Source: Stenotrophomonas lactitubi
GTDB lineage: Bacteria; Pseudomonadota; Gammaproteobacteria; Xanthomonadales; Xanthomonadaceae
Assembly: GCF_002803515.1 (NCBI RefSeq)
Contig: NZ_PHQX01000001.1
Location: 682,001-746,000, forward strand
DNA length: 64,000 nucleotides
Reading direction: 5' to 3'
Shown: positions 46,902 through 56,309 of the stretch, piece after piece
How the letters are laid out: each line of letters begins with the position of its first letter
Numbering within the stretch: position 1 is the stretch's first letter
The notes under the pieces: generated by a model
What the model saw: only the letters and a program-made list of their open reading frames with translations
Database searches by the model: none
What the model was told of the DNA's origin: nothing
Program-made: the position numbers and the translations under genes

Positions 46902-48644
46902 TTGAACACGATTGTTTCGGCTGCAGACCTCCGCCGGACGGCGCAGCAGCGTTCCGACGCCTGGGCGGACAAGGTTCTGTCCACGTTGACCACCCACATC
47001 GATGCAGCGTCCCGCGGCGGGCATGGCGCGTTGCGCTTTGCGATGGATACCCCAGTGATCGCTGGCGGGCTGGAGCGGGTGTTGAAATCACTCGATGCTC
47101 AGGGTTTTGTGGTCACCAACGTCGCGGGGGAGGGTGAATCCCCGATTCTGATGATCCGTTGGGATGAGACTGCTGCGTCCGTGGTCATGGGCACGGTGGC
47201 GTTGTCCGATCCGCCCGGTATCGGCAACCTGTATGAAATGTTGTCAACGTCGGCGGTAGCCGTCGCCTTGGAACGCACCCAGATCAACAAGTTCCACACC
47301 AAAGGTGGAACGGGCTTCGCCGCCGAAGAGGCAAACGCGTTTGCCGACACCCTTGCTGGCCGTAAGGTTGAGCAGGTTGGCGCGGACAATTCGCTCAATG
47401 GCCCGGATCGAATCGTCGATGGCGTTCGGATTCAGACCAAGTATTTCGCGACGGCGAGGGAAACGGTTGGATCGGCGTTTGGAGCGGATGGGTATCGATA
47501 CGAAGGGCAGTTGCTCGAAGTGCCCTCCGATCAGTATGAGGACGCAATCGAGCTGATGCGCAAGCGCATCAGCAGCGGTCAGGTGCCGGGGATCAGCGAT
47601 CCGGCGGAAGCCGAGCGCATCATCAAGAAAGGCAGCACGACTTACCGCCAGGCGAGGAACATCGCCCGAGCCGGCAACATCGATAGCCTGACTTACGACA
47701 TGAAGACGCAGAGCATCGCCTCCAGCTATGCGTTTGCGATCTCCTTCTCCATCAACTTCGCTCGGCAAAAGTGGGATGGGCGAACCAACATGGAGGCGCT
47801 CAATGGTGCGCTGACCATGGCACTGGAATCCGGTGCAACTTCCTTTGTTTCTGGGATTGCCACCGCCCAGATCCTGCGAACCAAGGCCGCGGCCATCGGA
47901 GTGGTGGCGGCCCGTGATGGGGTCAAGTTCGTGTCCCAGAGCGCCCTTGGCCGCAGTGCAATTCAGAAGGTCGCTCAGGTGTCCTTGGGCAAGGCTGTCT
48001 ACGGGGCCGCTGCGGTCAACCACGTCGCCAAGCTGTTGCGGACCAACGCCGTCACAGGGGCTGTGACCACTGCCGTGATTTCTGGCCCGGACTTCTACCG
48101 GGCTGCGTTCAGTCGCAACATTTCTTGGGCGCAGTTCGGTAAGAATCTGGCGGTCAACGGCGCAAGCGTAGCGGGCGGTGCTGGCGGCTGGATGGCTGGC
48201 GCTGCGGGTGGGGCCGCCGTTGGTTCGGTGGTTCCGGTCATTGGCACCGCCGCTGGTGGGGTGATCGGTGGCATTCTGGGAGCGCTGGCGGGTGGCACTG
48301 CTTCCAGTGTGGCGTCCAAATACCTGCTTGATGGGCTGGTGGAGGACGACGCCAAGGAGATGCTACGCCTGCTTCCTGGCTATGTAGAAGCCGTGGCGAA
48401 CGACTACTTGCTGTCCGAATCGGAGACCAACGCGTTGGTTGAGATCATCAAGTCTCGGCTCAATGCGGCATTCTTGAGGGACATGTATGCGAGCAAGGAC
48501 AGGGCTCGGTTTGTCTACCAAGCCTTCGAACCGGATTGCGAGAAGATGGCCAAGGCCCGCCCAACGATCACGCTGCCGAAGGAGACCGTCGTTCAGGCTT
48601 CCCTCGACGAGATCGAGGAAGAGGTGCTGAACCAGGTTGAGTGA
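46902..48644 (+). CDS. Large protein with shared N-terminal domain and glycine-zipper membrane segment
   Basis: 580 residues from TTG 46902 with AAAGGAG upstream. After the shared N-terminal domain (1-95), a middle region has FHTKGGTGFAAEEANAFADT, NSLNGPDRIVDGVRIQTKYF and GSTTYRQARNIARAGNIDSL, a set of motifs I associate with a widespread but unnamed family. Residues about 400-470 form a glycine-zipper membrane segment (GAGGWMAGAAGGAAVGSVVP). It may insert in a membrane, like a pore-forming effector. Function unknown. Confidence 0.65.
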   Translation: MNTIVSAADLRRTAQQRSDAWADKVLSTLTTHIDAASRGGHGALRFAMDTPVIAGGLERVLKSLDAQGFVVTNVAGEGESPILMIRWDETAASVVMGTVALSDPPGIGNLYEMLSTSAVAVALERTQINKFHTKGGTGFAAEEANAFADTLAGRKVEQVGADNSLNGPDRIVDGVRIQTKYFATARETVGSAFGADGYRYEGQLLEVPSDQYEDAIELMRKRISSGQVPGISDPAEAERIIKKGSTTYRQARNIARAGNIDSLTYDMKTQSIASSYAFAISFSINFARQKWDGRTNMEALNGALTMALESGATSFVSGIATAQILRTKAAAIGVVAARDGVKFVSQSALGRSAIQKVAQVSLGKAVYGAAAVNHVAKLLRTNAVTGAVTTAVISGPDFYRAAFSRNISWAQFGKNLAVNGASVAGGAGGWMAGAAGGAAVGSVVPVIGTAAGGVIGGILGALAGGTASSVASKYLLDGLVEDDAKEMLRLLPGYVEAVANDYLLSESETNALVEIIKSRLNAAFLRDMYASKDRARFVYQAFEPDCEKMAKARPTITLPKETVVQASLDEIEEEVLNQVE

Positions 48645-48727
48645 CGCGGCTGGCCGTGGCCCGGTGAGTTGTCGCCGGGCCACTAGGTTGGGAGTGCTGA
48701 AAGTTTCGTCGAGCGCGCCTAAGAAAA

Positions 48728-48760
48728 GACCCCGCGCCTGATCAGGCGCGGGGTCTCCTT
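48728..48760. terminator. Perfect 28-base palindromic terminator
   Basis: GACCCCGCGCCTGATCAGGC (48728 onward) is a full palindrome to 48755 and is followed by TCCTTTTG on the plus strand and TTTTCTT on the minus strand. It ends the gene at 46902 and probably also the minus-strand gene at 48791. Confidence 0.85.
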
Positions 48761-48790
48761 TTGCTCCGTTGGCATCTCTGCGTCGCGGTG

Positions 48791-49105
48791 TCAGTCCTGG
48801 TGCTTCTGGCCGCTGTTCTCCACCTTGGTCACCTTAACGATGGTCGCGTTGTCGATGTCAAAGTCTCCGGTGATGGCGCAAATATCGTCGATCTTGCAAG
48901 CAGCAAAGATCTTGGGTGCAACGTTCTTGTCTTCCATCTCGAAATCGAAGGTGCCTGCATCCGGCGTTTCAAAGTTGCAGATCATCGACCCGCATCCATA
49001 GTGGCCGACGATGCGTTCACCCTTCAGGATTTCCGCATGGGCAAGCGCTGGCAGGGCCAGGGCCGCAACGAGAGCGAGGGTGGCGGTGCGATAAGAGAGT
49101 TTCAT
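48791..49105 (-). CDS. Small exported protein
   Basis: 104 residues from the ATG at 49105. A signal peptide, LALVAALALPALAHA, precedes EILKGERIVGHYGCGSMICNFE. Four cysteines (YGCGSMIC, ACKIDDIC) may form disulphides. The mature part is acidic. No family is recognised. It is probably periplasmic. Confidence 0.7.
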   Translation of the reverse strand: MKLSYRTATLALVAALALPALAHAEILKGERIVGHYGCGSMICNFETPDAGTFDFEMEDKNVAPKIFAACKIDDICAITGDFDIDNATIVKVTKVENSGQKHQD

Positions 49106-49214
49106 CCCGAGTCCTTGAGAAGTTGTCAGTTTGCTTGGGGTCAAGCATGCCCGAGCCATTGTCTGGCACTTTGGTGTATCGGAAGGACATCGGGAATCTT
49201 TAGGTTCTACGTTT

Positions 49215-50447
49215 TTAGTTCGCCAAACGAGCCCGACAGCGGTCGCCATGTTCCTTCAGATGTGCAGGGTTAGGTCGATTCGTGGCCAGCTGGGGGAGCC
49301 GCAAGGGAACGCCCTGCAGGTGGGCGTAGTCCGTCTGCAACAGCGATGGAGCCAAAGCAACGGTTTGTTCCTCGGTAACCCAAAGCAACCCGCAATCGAA
49401 CAGCGTGTGAAGGTCTGCACGCAGCAGTAAGCCGTTGTCGATTCGGTCAGTGTGGTCACCGCGATAGGGCAGCACATGGGCTGCTTCCAACACCTCCACG
49501 GCTGAGCAGCCAGTGATGGCGCAACGGCTTCCGTAGGCATCGAGCAGTCTGGCGCGGAAAAGCGGCTGGCCGCGGCGCTGGGCCACGGCCCTCATGCTCC
49601 AGACGCGTGCATCGTGTTCTGAGTCGAGGGGAGGCTGATGCTCGAAGGCTTCTTGTTGTGCCTGTGCCTCGACCTTCAATTCGGGAGTCGATGCAATCTT
49701 GACCGCAACCCATGCGCCGTCATGCTTCTGCTGCAGGCTCCAGTGGCCATGGACGTTGGCGTTGAAGGGTTCATACGTCACCCCATGTTGCTTTCCTTGG
49801 CGGAACACCAGATCCTGGGGGTGGCTTGAAGTGGAGCGCCAGTCTGTTCGAGCCTTGTTGTGATGCCTGCGATTTGCATCGTTCACCGTCAGCAGCGTGA
49901 GGTTATCGCCGGCGTCAGAGTGGTTTTCGGTGGGGTAGCGCTCTTTCAACCAAGCGCGGATGTCCGCGATCGAGGACGGGCCTCCAAGCGCTGTGACAGC
50001 CTCGGCCACGTGCCAGTATTTGACCGGGGCTCGATCACTTCTGTTTCCGTCGCTCTTGGGCGTCGCCGCTACGCGTTCGAACGTCAACTCAAATCCGTCG
50101 GAGTTCAGTGAGGCCACCTGGCCTACTAAGCTGAAGTCGGGCTCAAAATCGTTGCGCACACGGGCTGCATTGCCCGCCGTGACTTCATCGGGCCTTTCAG
50201 ACGTAGCCACCACGACACGGATGGGCAGCCCCTCATCCAGGGCTTGTTGGAGATGGCGTCGGAAGAAATGCTTTCCCTGTCCCTTCCACTGAGACGTATC
50301 ACCAACGTAGCGCGATCGGTCCGGCTGGAAGTTGTGCGCCCAGAGACTTACCACCACTTGACGTGGATCGCCCCCAACGGCAGAGGAAGTGAACTGAGGG
50401 TTCTTCAGTTCCACGCCATACTGGCGGAACGCCTCTGTGATTCGCAT
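49215..50447 (-). CDS. HNH restriction-like endonuclease
   Basis: 410 residues. The C-terminal HNH_2 domain has CAITGCSAVEVLEAAHVLPY and DHTDRIDNGLLLRADLHTLF (H-N-H in an McrA-like arrangement). The first 300 residues are unassigned; RYVGDTSQWKGQGKHFFRR and DLVFRQGKQHGVTYEPFNAN may recognise DNA or modification. It lies 10 bases after the UvrD-like helicase gene on the same strand, suggesting a helicase-nuclease pair. Confidence 0.8.
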   Translation of the reverse strand: MRITEAFRQYGVELKNPQFTSSAVGGDPRQVVVSLWAHNFQPDRSRYVGDTSQWKGQGKHFFRRHLQQALDEGLPIRVVVATSERPDEVTAGNAARVRNDFEPDFSLVGQVASLNSDGFELTFERVAATPKSDGNRSDRAPVKYWHVAEAVTALGGPSSIADIRAWLKERYPTENHSDAGDNLTLLTVNDANRRHHNKARTDWRSTSSHPQDLVFRQGKQHGVTYEPFNANVHGHWSLQQKHDGAWVAVKIASTPELKVEAQAQQEAFEHQPPLDSEHDARVWSMRAVAQRRGQPLFRARLLDAYGSRCAITGCSAVEVLEAAHVLPYRGDHTDRIDNGLLLRADLHTLFDCGLLWVTEEQTVALAPSLLQTDYAHLQGVPLRLPQLATNRPNPAHLKEHGDRCRARLAN

Positions 50448-50457
50448 GCTGAGTTCC

Positions 50458-53400
50458 TTAGATTGGTTTCCAAGAGGATGTAGGGTCTAGGACTGCGAGG
50501 TAGTGGCCTGCGGACAGCTTTTCGATCGAAGTAAGAAAGTGCCGGCGCAGGACGGGGTCCGTCGCGAGCTGGCCATGGATTGCAGAAAGGAATGCTTCCC
50601 GGTCCTCCCTCAGCCCGTCAAACGACCGCTGGATCGCGGCTTCAAAGTCTTCGTCTGGATGCTGCTGGCTGCGCGAGAACGTTGGCAGTGGGGTGTTCAA
50701 CGGCGGCCGAGCGTCTTCGGGAGCGTCCCGGTGTGCCTCAATTGCTTCCGACAGCGATTCGTAAGCTTCTCTGAAGCGAGGGTCTTTCAGTTCTTCTTCC
50801 AGAGAGATTGCGGATCGCGCGAGATCCAACGCGCTTTCTATCGCGCTTCTTTCAACGAAGATTCGGTGCTTCAAGTCGGACGTCGCGCTTTGCACAGCGC
50901 TGGCGCGGGAAACGTTGCGGTTGATTTCCGCCAGCCCATTGTTGAAGGATTCGAGCATGGAGAAAAGCGTTCGCCTGGGAGATGCAGGCTGGGGAACGGA
51001 GGCGGGGCGGACTGGCCGGCTCGGAGGCACCACCGACGCGCGTTTGTGGGGCGACGGTGGAGTGGTGGGGAGGGAGCGGGCTGCACCGCGCCGCGTCGGC
51101 TTGTAGCTGCAAACGGGGAAGTTGGAACAGGCGCGAAACTCCCCGTAAGGGCCCGTGCGCAGCACCAAGACTCCTTGCTTGCAGGCCGGGCAGGGCGTTT
51201 CCTCGACGGCCTCGCCATCGGTGTTGGTGAGCACCACGGCCCCGTCTTCTTCCAGTTCGCGAAGGAACGTCGAGCATTGCCCCTGGGCGGTAAACATCGC
51301 CACGGTGCGCCGAGCCCGGGTAAGGGCCACGTAGAACAGCCGGCGCTCTTCGCCCAGCGGGAAGGTGTCTCCTTCGGGCATGGCAAGGGCCAATACCGGA
51401 TCGTCGGTGCGGGTGTTGGGGAAGCTGCGCCGACGTGGGGCGCTGATCATTTCCGGGAGGATGACGTAGTCCGCTTCGCTGCCCTTGGAGCGGTGGATGG
51501 TCAGGAAGGACACGTCCACCCAACGGTTGAACCGGCCTTGCCTCATCGGCACATACTGCCGATCAGCGTTGTAGCGGCCCAAGACGTAAACCGACACCTT
51601 GCCGTTGCGCCCCGGTGGGATCGTGCCTTCGCGCACGCCCTCGGCCAGGTTCACCACGAATTGGTCAATTGCATCGGCCAATTTGTCCTTGCTGTCCACC
51701 TGGAGCGCTTGGAGCACTGGGCCATGGGCAGGGGTGGCCGAATGCACTTGCTTGGCAATCTGCCCCGGGTTCTTGGAGACAAACGCACCGGAGACGTCGC
51801 ACAGTGCCTGGGGGCAGCGGAACGTTTGCTCCAGCTTGAGCACCTGGCCGTGGCCAAACCACTGGCGAAAGCCGGTCATCACCGACACGTCCGCGCCGGC
51901 AAAGCGGTTGATCGACTGCCAGTCGTCGCCCACGGCGAAGAAGAAGCGGCCCTTGTCTTGGACCAACGCGCGGCACAACCGTGCGCGGGCGCGCGACGCA
52001 TCTTGGAACTCGTCGGCCATCACCAGGTCGTAAGGCGATTCCACGCGGCCGCTTTCCAGGTGGCCGGCGGCGAGGTTGAGCATGTCCTCAAAGTCGATGC
52101 CATCCTCTGCTGCCAAGGCTTCGTCCCACGCCGCCATCACCGGAGCCGCAATGTCCAGGAACATCTGGTAGCGCAGCTTGAAGGTGTCGGTGGGCATCGC
52201 GTCCAGCCGTTCCTGCAAATCCGAGGCGCTCAGGCCGTTGCTCTTGGCGTGGCTCATGAACGTGCGCACCAGCCCAATGAGCTCGACCGATGCCATAGGC
52301 TGCTGGCCTTCCTTGGGAATCTCCCGGTCGGGGTTCGGATCGAACACCAACCCACGGGCGGTCAGTTCGCGCTCCAGCCGATCAAAATCGTCGCTGTGGC
52401 GCAACCCGTGGCTGGTGGTTTCAAACAGCTCGGTGCCTTTGTCCGCGTGGAGTTGCCGCTTCCAAATCACTCCTTCCAAGTAACCTTCGAAGTGCGCTGG
52501 TGGCACGCCGTTGGCGTCGAGCGCGAAGTGCTCGTGGAACAGGTTCAAGTCGGGGTAGTAGAAATCGGGCTTGTATTGCCGGTGCGTTTCGTCGGCGGTT
52601 CGGTGGGGGTAGGGGGCCTCGTAGCGGTAATCGACTCCGTTCAAGAAGAGCAGGTTGGCGATCATCACCTCTTCCACGCTCTTCACCCGCTCGCCGCGGT
52701 TGGTGACCAGCGCGCCCTTGCCCTGGGCGTCCCACACGTCCGACGGCTCCGGTGCACCAAACGCCGGAAGGTCCTTGCCAAAGACGAAGCGGAACAGGTC
52801 CCACTGGCGGCGGAACGTGGGGGACCGGTCTTTGAGCTGGTCCACGATGTCGGTGAGCTTTCGAACCCCGCCGGCCGCGTCGGTGGCCCAGTCGGGAATG
52901 TCGGGCTTTTCCCCGGTGGCCTTGCCGATGAGGCGCAAACCCAGCGCGTGGAAGGTGGACGCCTCTACGGTCACGTCCGCCATGCCCAAACGCTCAAACG
53001 CCAAGCCCGCGCGTTCCTTGAGTTCTTCGGCGGCCTGTTTGTTGAACGCCAGCAGGACGATCCGTTTGGGATCCACGAACCCGCGTTGGATGGCGTAGGC
53101 CGCCTTGGCCACCATCGTGGAGGTCTTGCCCGAGCCGGCCGAGGCCACCACCTGCACGCGGTTGTCGAAGCACACCACGGCCCTTGCCTGTTCTGGGGTG
53201 AGCGGTTTGCTCTCCACCCGATCCAGCAAGTCTTTGCAGGCCACCAGCTCGCGTTCCACGTGGGCAGCGTTGAGCGCGGCCCAAGCAGGGCGGTGGTCGG
53301 CTTCCCACGCGGCCAGCGAGCGTTCGATCGCCTGGGCAGCCGGTCCCAACCGAACCGCCACGCCGGGCTTCTTCAGGCGCGATCGGAGGACGGCCGGGTC

Positions 53401-53850
53401 AACCGTGGGGCGGGCAGCGAGGACATCCTCCTGCTGCTCGTGGGTGAACCAGCGGCGTTGCTCGAAGCAACCCCGCTCTTGTTCTGCCTTGTGGTCCAGC
53501 CATGCGTCGATCGTGCCCTGTTGGTCCTTGAGGAACGCCACGTCCTCACGCAGGCGCTTCTCCTTCAACGTCACGTTCAACGCTTGAACCAAATCGGCGC
53601 CTTGGGCGTTGGGCAACCCGTCGGCCCTTACTTCCCGGCCCTGTCCAGGATGGAACGTGATGTCGGTCCAGAAGGTGCCGGCGTTAACGCGGTAAGTGGC
53701 CTCGTCCTCGACGTTGACCCGATAGGTGCGCCCGTCCAGCGCCAGGGCGAGCTCCAGGCCGTCCAAGCGCAAGCGCCAATCCGATGATCCCGTTACGCGC
53801 TGGCCCATCCACGACGGGGTCCATTCCTTCGCCATCCTTTTGCTGTCCAT
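50458..53850 (-). CDS. UvrD/Rep superfamily 1 helicase with topoisomerase-type zinc finger
   Basis: 1130 residues. Walker A is VVASAGSGKTSTMVAKAAYA (about 234-253), motif II MADEFQDASRARA, motif III GDDWQSINRFAGAD and motif VI YVALTRARRTVAM. A C-terminal four-cysteine finger CPACKQGVLVLRTGPYGEFR...CSNFPVC is of the topoisomerase type, as in helicase IV (HelD). The first 220 residues and last 180 are not assigned. It probably unwinds DNA for the HNH partner encoded next. The start at 53850 is the first ATG. Confidence 0.88.
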   Translation of the reverse strand: MDSKRMAKEWTPSWMGQRVTGSSDWRLRLDGLELALALDGRTYRVNVEDEATYRVNAGTFWTDITFHPGQGREVRADGLPNAQGADLVQALNVTLKEKRLREDVAFLKDQQGTIDAWLDHKAEQERGCFEQRRWFTHEQQEDVLAARPTVDPAVLRSRLKKPGVAVRLGPAAQAIERSLAAWEADHRPAWAALNAAHVERELVACKDLLDRVESKPLTPEQARAVVCFDNRVQVVASAGSGKTSTMVAKAAYAIQRGFVDPKRIVLLAFNKQAAEELKERAGLAFERLGMADVTVEASTFHALGLRLIGKATGEKPDIPDWATDAAGGVRKLTDIVDQLKDRSPTFRRQWDLFRFVFGKDLPAFGAPEPSDVWDAQGKGALVTNRGERVKSVEEVMIANLLFLNGVDYRYEAPYPHRTADETHRQYKPDFYYPDLNLFHEHFALDANGVPPAHFEGYLEGVIWKRQLHADKGTELFETTSHGLRHSDDFDRLERELTARGLVFDPNPDREIPKEGQQPMASVELIGLVRTFMSHAKSNGLSASDLQERLDAMPTDTFKLRYQMFLDIAAPVMAAWDEALAAEDGIDFEDMLNLAAGHLESGRVESPYDLVMADEFQDASRARARLCRALVQDKGRFFFAVGDDWQSINRFAGADVSVMTGFRQWFGHGQVLKLEQTFRCPQALCDVSGAFVSKNPGQIAKQVHSATPAHGPVLQALQVDSKDKLADAIDQFVVNLAEGVREGTIPPGRNGKVSVYVLGRYNADRQYVPMRQGRFNRWVDVSFLTIHRSKGSEADYVILPEMISAPRRRSFPNTRTDDPVLALAMPEGDTFPLGEERRLFYVALTRARRTVAMFTAQGQCSTFLRELEEDGAVVLTNTDGEAVEETPCPACKQGVLVLRTGPYGEFRACSNFPVCSYKPTRRGAARSLPTTPPSPHKRASVVPPSRPVRPASVPQPASPRRTLFSMLESFNNGLAEINRNVSRASAVQSATSDLKHRIFVERSAIESALDLARSAISLEEELKDPRFREAYESLSEAIEAHRDAPEDARPPLNTPLPTFSRSQQHPDEDFEAAIQRSFDGLREDREAFLSAIHGQLATDPVLRRHFLTSIEKLSAGHYLAVLDPTSSWKPI

Positions 53851-53891
53851 GCCCCGCGATCATCCAACGCTAAAGTGAGAAGCCGATCACG

Positions 53892-54257
53892 TCATGATAA
53901 AGCGTGAATGCCTGTGCGGGCGGCCACCTTGGCTAACCCCGGGTGCCAAGTCCCCTTGGCCATGCGCTGCTGGACGCGGGCGCGATATGCACCGGGTGAG
54001 GGAGCTGGGGTGGGGCGCTTGTGGCGCCGCAGGTTGCACAGGTGGCACGCGGCAACGACATTGCCCGCCACGTCCTTCCCGCCGTCCTGACGGGCCAGCA
54101 GGTGTTCGGCCGTGCATTGGAAGGGCGCTGCCGAACGGCGGCTCAGGCCCAACTCGTCGGGCGAGCACAGCCACATCGGACCGCTGCAGTAGTAGCAGCG
54201 GCCTTGCTGGGCGTGGAAAGAACGGGTGCGCAGGATTTTGAGGGTCTTCGTGCTCAA
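53892..54257 (-). CDS. HNH endonuclease, paralogue of 42646-43020
   Basis: 121 residues. QGRCYYCSGPMW, FQCTAEHLLARQDGGKDVAG and NVVAACHLCNLRRHKRPTPA show the HNH core with two CxxC pairs. About half the residues match the protein at 42646-43020. It precedes the helicase gene by 41 bases on the same strand and could be the first gene of that operon. Confidence 0.85.
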   Translation of the reverse strand: MSTKTLKILRTRSFHAQQGRCYYCSGPMWLCSPDELGLSRRSAAPFQCTAEHLLARQDGGKDVAGNVVAACHLCNLRRHKRPTPAPSPGAYRARVQQRMAKGTWHPGLAKVAARTGIHALS

Positions 54258-54411
54258 CGGTGGGCTCCGGAATCGAAAAGGATTCCCGCGCCCCCATTGG
54301 GTGGACCTCGGGCACCCGGAGCCTATTGGCTATGCGGGCACAACACCGACGCTTTAGCGACCGGCAGGGGTTTTATACGCCGTGCCACGGGCCTGAGCAA
54401 GAGGGCGCCAC

Positions 54412-55533
54412 TCACAAGTGGCCGTAGTCTCGGTTAGAACAACCCCGCTGAATCCAGGTGGTGATGTTGGCCCGGCAGAGATCCTCGTCCTGTCCGTCCA
54501 CGTTGGTCATGCCCGATGGCGGCGCGGACCACATCTTCTGCAGCACGTAACGAGGCTCAACGCCCATGCTGGTCAGGTAGCCAACTATTTGCCGGTAGGG
54601 CTGGCTGTCAAAGGGGATGGCATGACCATCGGGTGTGTAGATCTGATGGAATCCGAGCTTGGGATAGGGCGACCAGTTCTGCCGTTCAACCCCAGCCATG
54701 AAGACCAATGGGCAGGCGGAGTAGCAGTTGTTGTAGAGGGTGGTGTCCAGCCGCTTGCGTCGAATGTAAGCACCGGCCTTCATGGCTTCATCGACGTAGC
54801 CCCCGCCGCTTCCCAGCATCACCACTTCTACCGTGGGGTTGGCCTCGATGGCGTCTTCGATCTTCTGTGCAAAACCGGCCTCAATATCACCCAACACCTT
54901 CAGGGCATGGCCCTCGTTCGTCACCACATAGAACGAGGATTGTCCCTCCTGCTTGATGTAGGCCTTGGGCAGGCCAAGCTGGCCGGCACAGTCCAGGTTC
55001 CAAGTGATCACACGTTCGTCGTGCGGCATGTCCAGCATGCGCTGAGCAACGCTGGCGAAGTTGCCTAGGGAGTTGCCCATGATTCGGAGGTCTGAAGCAT
55101 TCTCGGTGGATTGAGTCTCGTAGTCCGGCTCGTATTCGATAGCCAGCGGGGTTACCAAGTCCGCCTTGTCCAGCAGCTGGCCGAGCACAAAGCACGTGTG
55201 CTCAGGGATGTGGATTTCGTTGAACGCCGTGCCGGCCGAACTTGCCCCATCGATGGACACGCCAGCCTGGAACACCTTGGTGCCCAATGCGTCCCTTTCT
55301 TTGATCAGCTTTCTCAGCCGCGCCACCACTGCCGGATCATCGGCGTGCCCCTTCGGTTCCTCGGCGGCGGGAGCACGCTCTTCCACCGGCACCGGTTTCG
55401 TTTCCGGTTCGGGAATCGGCTCGGGTAAGACCGGAGCGGGAGTCGGTGCCGCCACGGGCGGCGAGGGTGGTGTGGGCGCGTTGCATCCCGCGAGCATGGC
55501 CACGAGGGCCAGGCCAATGATCCGTTGGCTCAT
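54412..55533 (-). CDS. Lipoprotein with ClpP-fold (COG3904-like) domain
   Basis: 373 residues from the ATG at 55533. The lipobox is LVAMLAGC, followed by a proline-rich linker (PTPAPVLPEPIPEPETKPVP). The C-terminal domain has VVMLGSGGGYVDEAMKAGAY, NNCYSACPLVFMAGVER with the candidate nucleophile Ser, and LGFHQ, as in periplasmic ClpP-like proteins. The substrate is unknown. A hairpin lies upstream. Confidence 0.75.
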   Translation of the reverse strand: MSQRIIGLALVAMLAGCNAPTPPSPPVAAPTPAPVLPEPIPEPETKPVPVEERAPAAEEPKGHADDPAVVARLRKLIKERDALGTKVFQAGVSIDGASSAGTAFNEIHIPEHTCFVLGQLLDKADLVTPLAIEYEPDYETQSTENASDLRIMGNSLGNFASVAQRMLDMPHDERVITWNLDCAGQLGLPKAYIKQEGQSSFYVVTNEGHALKVLGDIEAGFAQKIEDAIEANPTVEVVMLGSGGGYVDEAMKAGAYIRRKRLDTTLYNNCYSACPLVFMAGVERQNWSPYPKLGFHQIYTPDGHAIPFDSQPYRQIVGYLTSMGVEPRYVLQKMWSAPPSGMTNVDGQDEDLCRANITTWIQRGCSNRDYGHL

Positions 55534-55598
55534 GGTGGTGTCTTCCCCTGTCGGGGGAAAGGATACCGGAAAGAGATCTTCACCACTTTTCAAATGAA

Positions 55599-55630
55599 AA
55601 CCCTTGTGCAGCAAGGGTTCTTCGGTTTTT
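55599..55630. terminator. Hairpin with T-tails on both strands
   Basis: AACCCTTG-TGCAG-CAAGGGTT (55599-55619) is followed by TTCTTCGGTTTTT on the plus strand and TTTTCATTT on the minus strand. In the minus direction it lies in the leader of the lipoprotein gene, so it could attenuate it. Confidence 0.55.
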
Positions 55631-55699
55631 CGGATTGGTGGGCATAAGTATTACGTCAAGCCCGCTCGGCTTCGACGTTAACTGATGAGGATTTCAATT

Positions 55700-55936
55700 A
55701 TGAGCAAACAAACTGTAACGCTGTATCGAATGACCGCCGACCACACCGGCGAGCACCTCCATGTCCTGTTCCAGGACGACCATCCAACGCTTCCATCGGT
55801 CTTGGGGCCGTTGGAACCGGTTGAGGTGGCAGCCGACCATCCCGTGAGGATGGTTGAAAGAGAACGCTGGCTGCATCGATGCAACCTGATGGACCGAGGA
55901 TGGACCGTGCTGGGGTCAGAGCATACCTTCGGATGA
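55700..55936 (+). CDS. Small unknown protein
   Basis: 78 residues from ATG 55700 (GAGG ten bases upstream); an in-frame ATG lies at 55685. QTVTLYRMTADHTGEHLHVL and PLEPVEVAADHPVRMVERER suggest a small beta domain. No family is recognised. A strong terminator follows. Confidence 0.6.
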   Translation: MSKQTVTLYRMTADHTGEHLHVLFQDDHPTLPSVLGPLEPVEVAADHPVRMVERERWLHRCNLMDRGWTVLGSEHTFG

Positions 55937-55937
55937 G

Positions 55938-55962
55938 AAGGGGCCTTCGGGCCCCTTGTTCG
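55938..55962 (+). terminator. Rho-independent terminator
   Basis: AAGGGGCC-TTCG-GGCCCCTT stem with a TTCG loop, then TGTTCGTT. It follows the small gene at 55700. Confidence 0.75.
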
Positions 55963-56180
55963 TTCTGGCGCTGGTCTTCGACGGATCGAAGTCCCCGCCG
56001 ATGGCTGGCAACGATCGAGGTCTAAGGGGGCGGGCCAGCTGCCTGCCCAGTGGCACTTGTCGCCAAGCTCTCCACCAAGCCACGAGGGGAGGGCGTTCTG
56101 AAACCGGGCCACTTCTCCATTGGGCGCGGTTGCCGGGTGCGAAACCTTGGGTCCACGCGCCCGAGCGCAAGTGCGTTGCA

Positions 56181-56201
56181 CTCCTCCACGGTGTTTCGGC
56201 C
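56181..56201 (+). repeat. 21-base leader repeat, copy 2
   Basis: CTCCTCCACGGTGTTTCGGCC differs at one base from the copy at 24947-24967. It lies in the 373-base non-coding stretch 55937-56309, 109 bases before the gene at 56310. The rest of that stretch holds no convincing gene. Confidence 0.5.
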
Positions 56202-56309
56202 TCTCTGGCCTCCTGCGCTGCCGCTCCGTTGCTGCCGAGGTGCTGCACGGCCTTTCGGCTCCCCGGATCGGTTCGCGAGCAATCCGCTCGAGCCCAACGG
56301 AGCAACACC

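Noticed and set aside
53866..53880. CTCACTTTAGCG near the helicase start as another TTTAGTC box
   Set aside because: It reads TTTAGCG, not TTTAGTC, so the match is too weak to include.
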